Position numbers and translations under genes: made by a program
From: Micromussa lordhowensis
Lineage: Eukaryota > Cnidaria > Anthozoa > Scleractinia > Lobophylliidae
Assembly: GCA_964020085.1 (NCBI GenBank)
Contig: OZ026600.1
Span: forward strand, 28,189,579-28,253,578
Length of the DNA stretch: 64,000 nt
Reading direction: 5' to 3'
Part shown: piece after piece, positions 59,601-64,000 of the stretch
How the letters are laid out: the number at the start of each line of letters is the position of its first letter
How positions within the stretch are numbered: position 1 is the first letter of the stretch
The notes under the pieces: generated by a model
Databases searched by the model: none
Told to the model about the DNA's origin: nothing
The model's input: the letters and a program-made list of their open reading frames with translations, nothing else

Positions 59601-62600
59601 GGGGAAAGAAATTGCGGATCAATGGCTGGCTTCCGTTGTTGTCTCTTGTATCAAGGATGTTTTCATCTGGCAACCTTGTAAAGTTTTATTCTTTACTCTT
59701 TTATTGATTATTATCTTCAGTAGGCCTAAATCGCCTGACGAGACGAGTAATAGTACTGGATCGTCGTTTACAGAGGAAATGAAAGAGCTGCGTGCCTATG
59801 AACTACAAAGGGCAACGTTTTTTCGTTTTGCAAGGCAGTTTGGCTCCTTTATGGTCTTTTATGTCTTGCTGATGATAGTAACTTATGGGGATAAAGATTA
59901 TCACAGATATCTTATGAATAAAGGCACTCGAGATAGCTTCACCTTCTTTGGCAAGGTTTGTGCAGTTTATACCGCTCGTCTACTTTCCGATAAACAAGAT
60001 ACAGTATGATGTAAAAGTAATGCAAACTAAATTCGCGAATTTTGGGGCTTTTCGACGCAAATGAACGAAATTTCGTTTTAAAGGAGACTTCGAAGAATTT
60101 TCGTGAAACGTTCTTACGAAATTTCGCGGAGCCTTACGAAATCTCGTTCGAACATTCGCTTCAGGCCCCGCATGTTCGAAAGCCGATTAGCGCTAACCCA
60201 CGATTAAATCGTCCTAATCCGCGGCATAAATTTATCCATTTTTTTTATCGAATTGTAATCATCATGATAAGATGCACCTTTTTGCAAAGCTTTAAAAAAT
60301 TCTGTAGTGTTGGCTCAGAGCCATCTCAAATTTTGGATCCAAAATTTAAGGTGGCTCTGAACGCGGTAAAATAATTCGCTCAGCAAACCTACGGCGAGCA
60401 ATTACAGATTCAAATGGGAAATGTTTTCTGCGGGAAATCACTCAATTCGCTAAGTAAAGGACTTTTTTACTGGCCATGTTATCTACATCTATCCATGGAT
60501 ATTTTTTGAATGGGTTTTCAATTCTTCCTCACTCTCCACTTAGGTCAGATCGCTACAAGGTCACGATATCGCTTGGCGCGTACCCATAAAAGTCATCTGG
60601 CAAAACACAGTTTGCAGCACTAAAACCTTTTAGTGATTCGCCATTTTGGTCAGTTTGAGACTCAAGATGTTTATCCATGTTGTTCAAATTCAAGGATTTG
60701 ACTGTTTTTCCAACTACAAACTGATAATATATGTTTGGACATTTGTCAAGATGTTTTTACAAGTATCTTGAATGTAACTGAACGTGTCAGAGCAGGTTAC
60801 TGTACCTATTGTGTTTTTTTTTATTTTCGTTGCTCCGCATTTTCATTTAGATTTACTTGTAACCACGAATTTTCGCTACTGTGAAATTCCGTTTCCTTGC
60901 GCGAAATTTCGACGAAATTTGGCTAGAGCATAGAACGAAATTCGACGATTTTCGTTTGTATTACTTTTGCACTGTGATATTTGCACACGTGATCCGAATA
61001 TTTTCTCGACAATGTCGGTCTTCCTTCTTGTTTAATAAATTGCTTTAAATCTCATTTCGAAATAGTAAAAGATACGTTTCAGAATTATGCTGGCTAGAAG
61101 AAATTTATGGAGCATTTCATATGTTTCCTTTAGGTAAACACGGGGGAAAAAATGTGGATTTACATGCTGGGCAAATTCATTCACGATTCGTTTGCCGGTG
61201 AATGGTACAATGGCCAATGGGAACAGACCCCAGAGTATATAGGCAATAAATTTTCAATGCTCATTGGAATGCCACGTCTTCGACAACTCAGAATACAAGA
61301 AGGTAAATTCCCTATATGTATTATTGTTATTATCATTATCATTATCATTTTTTGTTTGAGGGGGGAGTGGAGAGAGAATATTTACGATACAACCAACTCT
61401 ATTTTACAACTAAGAAGAGATCAGTTCAGGTGGGAATTATGATCGTGAGCTACAGAATGCCGATCCCATTATAAACGTTTATAATCGCAACATCATTATT
61501 CATTTTTAATGCTCTTCTCTCAATTAGAATCTTGCCGAGTGGTGAAAGAGTTTGAGACTATCATTGACAGGTGCTACGACTTCTACTCGATGTCAGAGGA
61601 GGATACAACTCGTCTCTATCTCCCACATTGGATTCACTTGTCAGACACGCAGCAGGGTTGGGCCAACCTGTCACAACTCTGTCCTAGACCTTGGCGTTAT
61701 TCGTCGCCGGAAGAGCTCAATAACTTGCCTTCGTGGGCACAACATCATATATATGACGGGGGCGGGTATGTTCTTGACCTTGGGTATGATAAACCAACTG
61801 CTATCCGCATGATGGAAGGTGTCAAAGACAAGGACTGGATTGACAGAAGAACAAGGGCCGTTCTACTCGAATTCCAAGTTTTAAACTTGAACACTAAATT
61901 AATGAGTATTGTAACTTACCATTATGAGGTTCTACCATTTGGATTTGGGCTTACTTACGAGAGGATTGACACGATAAAAATGTTTAATTTCCAGAATCTA
62001 TCATACAGTTTTTACCTCACATGCCAATTGCTGTTTATGTTGATAGTATTAGTTTATGTCACTATCTTGTTGTTCAGGCTATGCCGTCAAAGATATGCAT
62101 TTTTTAGACGTCTATGGAACTGGGTAGATATTGCACAAATTACGAGTGCCTCACTTGCCATTGTGTTCTACATTATTAAGGCGAAGTTTATGCATGATAG
62201 CATACAAGAACTTAGAAAGAACCCTTTTGTGACAGTGAGTTTTCAGTTTGCAATTTTCTGGACTGAGGTTGAAAATGCTGCTCTTTCTCTCGCTTTATTT
62301 ATTGCCACTTTTAAAATGCTTCATTTTATTCGTCTTAATCCACATGTGCAAATCTTAGCATGGACAATTGTTACGGCGAGGCACGACATTTTTTCATTTT
62401 GTGCCCTCTTTGGTATACTTTTTCTGGCACATGCCCATTTTGCATTGGTGGCGTTTGGTAGCCATGTCTTTTCCTTTTCATCCTTTCCTCGCTCCTTTGC
62501 TTCTGAGTTTGAATTGTCGCTAGGCAACACAATTCACGTCGTAGAGATTAATGATGTCAATAGAGCTTTAGGTTCACTTTTTACCGCCAGTTTTATGCTG

Positions 62601-62771
62601 ACACTTGCAGTTCTTCTTGTCAATATTTTTGTATCTATTCTCGATATAAATTTACATGACGTGAAGGAGGACGAAGCAAAAGTCCAGGAAGCGTTTGGCA
62701 TGGGAAAATTTATTAGAACGTTTGTCTTTGGGTTAGCATACAAGAATAAAAATGCTGACTCCAAACTATAA
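38721..62771 (+). CDS. Polycystin-1-like receptor/channel gene (PA14-EGF-VWA-EGF-VWA-EGF-REJ-GPS-PLAT-PKD channel), lesion-bearing
   Basis: About 28 exons form one plus-strand gene. The extracellular part is PA14, EGF, VWA, four EGF, VWA and seven EGF modules (exon by exon, mostly phase 1-1). Two REJ exons, a GAIN-like helical region with a GPS cleavage motif, TM1, a PLAT domain, further TM segments and the polycystin channel domain follow. This is the polycystin-1 family plan (11 TM with GPS and PLAT) with a cnidarian-style extracellular module set. Polycystin-1-like proteins act at the plasma membrane or cilium as adhesion receptors and, with TRPP partners, as cation channel subunits. PKD1-related proteins are also known from coral skeletal matrix. 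The ATG exon is uncertain; see 35131-35182. Lesions: TAA at 47103, frameshift near 49947, TGA at 51479, frameshift near 56003. Poly(A) signal at 63321. Confidence 0.75.
40480..40602 (+). CDS. EGF exon 1 (copy B)
   Basis: Phase 1-1, borders TCTTCCTAG and CACG|GTGCGA. It reads [20 protein letters not shown], then [19 protein letters not shown]. It is a calcium-binding EGF domain linking PA14 to VWA1. Confidence 0.8.
40964..41554 (+). CDS. VWA domain 1 exon (copy B)
   Basis: Borders TTCTTCGCAG and ACTG|GTAAGA, phase 1-1, 197 codons open. It starts [20 protein letters not shown], with [42 protein letters not shown] and [17 protein letters not shown]. The fold landmarks of a von Willebrand A domain are all present. 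The metal-ion site is not canonical: the DxSxS loop is DTSSN and the TDG aspartate is replaced (TTG). The domain may bind in a metal-independent way, in contrast to VWA2 at 44896. Confidence 0.85.
41809..44131 (+). CDS. EGF exons 2-5 (copy B)
   Basis: Four separate phase 1-1 exons, 41809-41949, 42572-42694, 43108-43233 and 44009-44131, each encode one EGF-like domain. Their openings are [41 protein letters not shown] and [13 protein letters not shown]. The last three have the D-x-D/N-E-C calcium-binding start and an aromatic G-S-Y or similar core. Equal phases make the exons freely skippable without frame change. Introns hold the 152-bp MITE (44184-44338), a hammerhead-like retroelement relic (43834-43865) and the empty site of the 6.35-kb element. 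Confidence 0.8.
43834..43865 (+). ncRNA. Hammerhead-like core in an intronic retroelement relic (copy B)
   Basis: Same motif as 36873-36904: CTCCGACGA, a short stem with GGGC and GCTC sides, then CGAAACGTCAG. In this copy the loop has AACG instead of AACA, which improves the stem. Confidence 0.3.
44184..44338. mobile_element. ~155-bp MITE (copy B)
   Basis: Counterpart of 37227-37378 with the same 22-bp inverted ends. Confidence 0.8.
44560..44885 (+). promoter_or_regulatory. 330-bp polypyrimidine tract upstream of the VWA2 acceptor
   Basis: An almost pure plus-strand C/T tract lies directly before the acceptor TTTAG|CACCA at 44895. It contains several AG dinucleotides in acceptor-like settings (CTCTAACAG, TTCTCCAG, CTCCAACAG). 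It may give alternative 3' splice sites, or it may be simple-sequence expansion. Confidence 0.5.
44896..45480 (+). CDS. VWA domain 2 exon with intact MIDAS
   Basis: Acceptor GGATTTAG, donor GCTC|GTAAGT, phase 1-1, 195 codons open. It reads [88 protein letters not shown] and [16 protein letters not shown]. The DASGS loop, the threonine in FTRIDLAL and the LTDG aspartate make a complete metal-ion-dependent adhesion site. It would suit divalent-cation-dependent ligand binding outside the cell. It occurs once; copy A lost it at the duplication breakpoint. Confidence 0.9.
45642..49171 (+). CDS. EGF exons 6-12, one with a stop codon
   Basis: Seven phase 1-1 exons: 45642-45782, 46174-46299, 46845-46973, 47095-47217, 47884-48012 and 49061-49171, with 45642 starting after a linker ([13 protein letters not shown]). 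That is six confirmed modules; a further one may be hidden in the 48-49 kb intron, where none was seen. Four open with DIDEC or DVNEC. 46845 and 47884 are close paralogues ([11 protein letters not shown]), and 46174 and 47095 are paralogues (GSY, then SGYSYNGT or SGYNYNGS). In 47095-47217 the DIDEC start has TAA (47103-47105) in place of the glutamate codon. Skipping this exon keeps the frame. Tandem calcium-binding EGF domains form rigid extracellular rods. Confidence 0.8.
46385..46765. mobile_element. MITE-family pieces related to 29313-29487
   Basis: The left piece (about 46385-46490) and right piece (about 46620-46765) are partly inverted relative to each other and share CTGACATCAATTTGTTTTT and GAGCGCGCGA with the copy A insertion. 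An A-rich stretch (AATAAAATAAAATAATAAT) lies between them. Confidence 0.5.
47500..47855 (-). mobile_element. tRNA-derived SINE (minus strand)
   Basis: On the minus strand a B-box-like GGTTCGAGCCCC lies near 47800 after a tRNA-like head (GGGAGGTCGAGG). A body and a 3' part run to about 47500. It sits in the intron just before the EGF exon at 47884. Confidence 0.55.
48668..48975 (+). mobile_element. tRNA-derived SINE, copy 1
   Basis: Shares GTGATGGCCTCATGGTTAGT, GCGCTCG, the CTCTCACAGTGCCTCTCTCC block and a CGCCGGCCTGATG end with the element at 53287-53570. The B box here is mutated (GGATTGGAGGTC). Confidence 0.75.
49514..50290 (+). CDS. REJ-domain exon 1 with a single-base frameshift
   Basis: Acceptor TCTCTTTAAG, phase 1 in; donor AAA|GTAAGT, phase 2 out. 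The first frame reads [20 protein letters not shown] to NKQNIILNG (about 49946), and the second reads from [20 protein letters not shown] to [11 protein letters not shown]. The [17 protein letters not shown] block is typical of REJ (receptor for egg jelly) modules of polycystins. The switch from frame 1 to frame 2 around AATGGTCCGAG needs one extra base: an apparent 1-bp deletion. REJ modules are large extracellular regions N-terminal to GAIN/GPS. Confidence 0.75.
50291..51120 (+). other. Intron between REJ exons
   Basis: Donor GTAAGT, acceptor GTTAAG; no embedded element recognised. Confidence 0.6.
51121..51691 (+). CDS. REJ-domain exon 2 with a nonsense codon
   Basis: Acceptor TTTTTCGTTAAG, phase 2 in; donor ACG|GTATGC, phase 0 out. 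It reads [52 protein letters not shown] and [20 protein letters not shown], then stop and [32 protein letters not shown] and [14 protein letters not shown] at 51479-51481 stands where REJ domains have a cysteine before the G-W pair. The coding character continues unchanged after the stop for 70 codons, so the lesion is recent or a sequence error. The usual N-terminal cysteine pair of this segment is also replaced (FVLND). Confidence 0.75.
51995..54454 (+). CDS. GAIN-region helical exons
   Basis: Three phase-0 exons, 51995-52198, 53590-53715 and 54257-54454. They read [60 protein letters not shown]; and [40 protein letters not shown]. They form the helical segment between REJ and GPS in polycystin-1-like proteins. 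The acceptor of the second exon lies in the target duplication of a SINE (53571-53585). All three exons are open. Confidence 0.7.
52199..53286 (+). other. Intron before the SINE insertion
   Basis: About 1.1 kb without recognised gene or repeat, up to the SINE target site. Confidence 0.55.
53287..53570 (+). mobile_element. tRNA-derived SINE with 15-bp target duplication at a splice acceptor
   Basis: The tRNA-like head has an A-box-type TGGCCTCATGGTTAGTGCGC and a good B box, GGGTTCGAGCCC. A body with CTCTCACAGTGCCTCTCTCC ends GATGGGCCACTTGGC...ACCTTTAC. It is flanked by CTTGTAACCTGCTTT at 53272-53286 and 53571-53585. The right copy continues into GCAG, the acceptor of the exon at 53590. Confidence 0.9.
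54455..55594 (+). other. Intron within the GAIN region
   Basis: Donor GTAGGC to acceptor CTTCCCAG. Short frames only, no domain-like signal. Confidence 0.55.
55595..56655 (+). CDS. GAIN exons before the GPS, with a frameshift
   Basis: Exon 55595-55843 (phase 0-0) reads [20 protein letters not shown], then [15 protein letters not shown] and [17 protein letters not shown]. Exon 55955-56655 starts [11 protein letters not shown] and then loses frame in an A-run at 56001-56005. It resumes as [58 protein letters not shown] and [11 protein letters not shown]. Matching polycystin-1-like proteins, the GAIN beta-sandwich ends with the W-x-x-D-G-C strand just before the GPS. One missing A in the run would explain the shift. 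No alternative acceptor with matching phase was found. Confidence 0.75.
56656..57515 (+). other. Intron between GAIN and GPS exons
   Basis: Donor GTTGGT to acceptor ATTAAG; no gene seen. Confidence 0.6.
57516..57752 (+). CDS. GPS and first transmembrane segment exon
   Basis: Acceptor TTCTATTAAG, donor AAG|GTACGT, phase 0-0. It reads [55 protein letters not shown] and [18 protein letters not shown] is a canonical GPS with predicted self-cleavage between L and T. The hydrophobic stretch after it is TM1, followed by a charged intracellular turn leading to PLAT. The exon is fully open. Confidence 0.9.
58078..58290 (+). mobile_element. Diverged tRNA-derived SINE copy
   Basis: Decayed version of the family at 53287-53570: GGTGGCCTTTTGGTTTCTGC head, GGGTTCAAGCC B box, and a GAAACCTCAGTTAAGCGCC tail. 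It lies in the intron before the PLAT exon. Confidence 0.6.
58702..59955 (+). CDS. PLAT domain and TM2-TM6 exon
   Basis: Acceptor TTCTTGGTAG, donor AAG|GTTTGT, phase 0-0, 418 codons open. The PLAT/LH2 domain occupies roughly the first 125 residues: [64 protein letters not shown] cytosolic loop ([20 protein letters not shown]) follows. Hydrophobic segments then include [61 protein letters not shown] and [14 protein letters not shown]. This matches polycystin-1-like topology. The frame runs on to 60009 past the donor, but the phase-0 splice to 61134 restores the expected family sequence. Confidence 0.9.
60011..60970. mobile_element. ~960-bp TIR element rich in AATTTCG motifs
   Basis: Inverted ends GTAAAAGTAATGCAAAC (60011-60027) and its near-complement (60954-60970). 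Subterminal DNA on both sides is packed with CGAAATTTCG-type motifs in opposite orientation. A 40-bp palindrome around GGATCC (about 60311-60358) lies inside. There is no transposase-like frame. It lies in the intron between the PLAT and channel exons. Confidence 0.65.
61134..61302 (+). CDS. Channel-domain exon, polycystin (TOP) domain start
   Basis: Acceptor TTTCCTTTAG, donor GAAG|GTAAAT, phase 0 in and 1 out. It reads [40 protein letters not shown] and [16 protein letters not shown]. The [20 protein letters not shown] motif is a diagnostic stretch of the extracellular domain between S1 and S2 in polycystin-1-like proteins. Confidence 0.9.
61528..62771 (+). CDS. Polycystin cation channel domain, C-terminal exon
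   Basis: Acceptor CTCTCAATTAG, phase 1 in; stop TAA at 62769-62771; 413 codons open. The extracellular polycystin domain continues: [91 protein letters not shown]. The S2-S6 part follows: LYVTCQLL-type hydrophobic segments, [36 protein letters not shown], and a pore-region stretch [20 protein letters not shown] followed by LSLGN. The last helix is [20 protein letters not shown] with a charged C-tail ([15 protein letters not shown]). It aligns with the PKD_channel family. The pore lacks the acidic filter pattern of TRPP2-type subunits. Confidence 0.93.
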
Positions 62772-64000
62772 CATTCAAATCGATTAATTCATTTATGACG
62801 GCTTTTAGCATGCTCCAACAAAAAGACATGGCAGTCGCTTAAGAAATTCAATATTTAAAGTATTTTCTTCGGCTTTTTATCGTTAGATAGCTAATGTATA
62901 GGTCAATATTCAGTACGCCTGCTAGGAAGATAGACACTCGGTGCCACTAGTTCCAAATTGAGCTACGCGCATAAATTGGGAGAAGCCAGTTCTGATTTGT
63001 TCTTAATCAACACTTATAGCTTGAAAGGGGCTATGCAACATTTTTAAATAGTTTACCTGTCACCAAAGAACTCTAAATAAGAGAAGGGTTGAGACAGTGT
63101 ACGAAAGACAAACTTGAAAACCTTTTCCTTTTTTTCAATTTGCGTCGTCCGTGACGTAGCCCCTTTCTTTTTTCTCTCATTTTAATCCTTTCTTTGCATG
63201 TTGTCTAGTTTCAGTCTTTGTTTTTTTTAGTTATCAGTTTGTCTTTATTCTAGTTATGCAATTTGTTTCCTGGGAAAAGTAACACCTATAGCCACAAATC
63301 TGTACATAGATCAACATTATAATAAAGTTTCGATATAGCACGCCCTCGGATTGTTTGAAACAGCGTGCTTTATCAGAGAGCAGATTCACGGTAAGCTACG
63401 GTAAGCTGAATTTTTAATTTTTGGCATTCGAATTTTGACGAATTTTACCCAAATTAAACGTCTCCCATGACTCAGACAAACCTAATGAAAACGCTATTGT
63501 TAACAACAATACTAAATTACAAGTTTTGCTAGATTCCAATGAAACGGTGTTTACGTCAGTAGTAAAATAAACAAATTCTCAATTTATCGAATGGCACGAT
63601 GAAAACAGTAATGTATTTTTGTCTGTATTTATGATGACAAGTATTCTTGTTGTAAAATGTTCAAACAACTCTTACATGGAGTGTAGAGTAACGCTCATTC
63701 GCTAAATAGCGACATGTTGATGATGAAGAGATTACAACGCTCACCCGAAGTGTCATCAGTTGAAAGTCTTCGTAATTTCCATTGGAAAAGTACATGTTTT
63801 CATGTGCCACAACGCGGCCGGATTCCACTGGACACGAAACTTTGAAATCCTTGTTTTTAACTTTAACTGACAAGTGAGCTTACGCCACTTTTACGCTTTT
63901 GAAAAATAAAATTGGGTTGAAAAAGTTAGCTTAGGGAAATTAATGGTTCTTTATCATAAAACAAAAAGAGAAGCTTCAAAAGAAAGCGTTCAGTTATGAA
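62772..64000 (+). other. 3' flank, probable 3' UTR and downstream sequence
   Basis: AATAAA at 63321-63326, 550 bp after the stop codon, is a good poly(A) signal. A short hairpin (GCACGC...GCGTGC, about 63339-63370) follows. No further gene was recognised to the window end. Confidence 0.5.
63321..63326 (+). terminator. Poly(A) signal of the polycystin-like gene
   Basis: AATAAA in the context TTATAATAAAGTTTCG, the first strong signal after the stop codon at 62771. Confidence 0.5.

Overview
The window is eukaryotic and metazoan. It has introns with GT-AG borders, long non-coding spacers, several retroelement classes, and extracellular-domain exons that nearly all begin and end in phase 1. The domain set is D8C, EGF, FA58C/discoidin, PA14, VWA, REJ, GPS, PLAT and polycystin channel. 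Together with the repeat families seen here (tRNA-derived SINEs, Penelope-like elements, Crypton-like recombinase remnants, small MITEs) it points to a cnidarian, most likely a stony coral. That taxonomic call is inference.

Layout. 0.6-4.8 kb: minus-strand exons of a secreted D8C/EGF gene, interrupted by a 1.4-kb element with TTAA ends. 4.8-13.4 kb: mostly gene-free DNA with palindromic MITE-like pieces and short tandem repeats. 13.5-20.0 kb: decayed, duplicated FA58C and EGF exons mixed with a Crypton-like tyrosine recombinase remnant and a Penelope-like remnant. 20.0-23.9 kb: a 5'-truncated, frameshifted LINE on the minus strand, abutting an FA58C exon.

23.9-44.9 kb: a 6.65-kb genomic unit (PA14 - EGF - VWA - 4 EGF exons) present twice in tandem. 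The upstream copy (A, 23924-37946) has become a transposon sink. An 817-bp element sits inside its PA14 exon, a 175-bp MITE lies in one intron, and a 6.35-kb element with long terminal inverted repeats and a 9-bp target duplication lies in another. Copy A then ends 6 bp before the point where copy B has the splice acceptor of the second VWA exon. The downstream copy (B, 38235-44889) has the corresponding empty sites and runs straight into the rest of the gene.

38.7-62.8 kb: a large plus-strand gene encoding a polycystin-1-like receptor/channel: PA14 - EGF - VWA - EGF x4 - VWA - EGF x7 - REJ - GAIN/GPS - TM1 - PLAT - TM block - polycystin channel. A candidate promoter (TATA box) and signal-peptide exon compatible in phase lie at 34.6-35.2 kb, inside the 6.35-kb element. 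The body carries four lesions: a nonsense codon in one EGF exon, a 1-base frameshift in REJ exon 1, a nonsense codon in REJ exon 2, and a 1-base frameshift in the GAIN region. So the locus is either a young pseudogene or partly an assembly artefact; the two frameshifts lie in short homopolymers but the two nonsense codons do not. The 3' channel exons are fully open and a poly(A) signal follows at 63.32 kb.

Exon coordinates come from reading splice borders and phase by eye. No alignment or database search was run.
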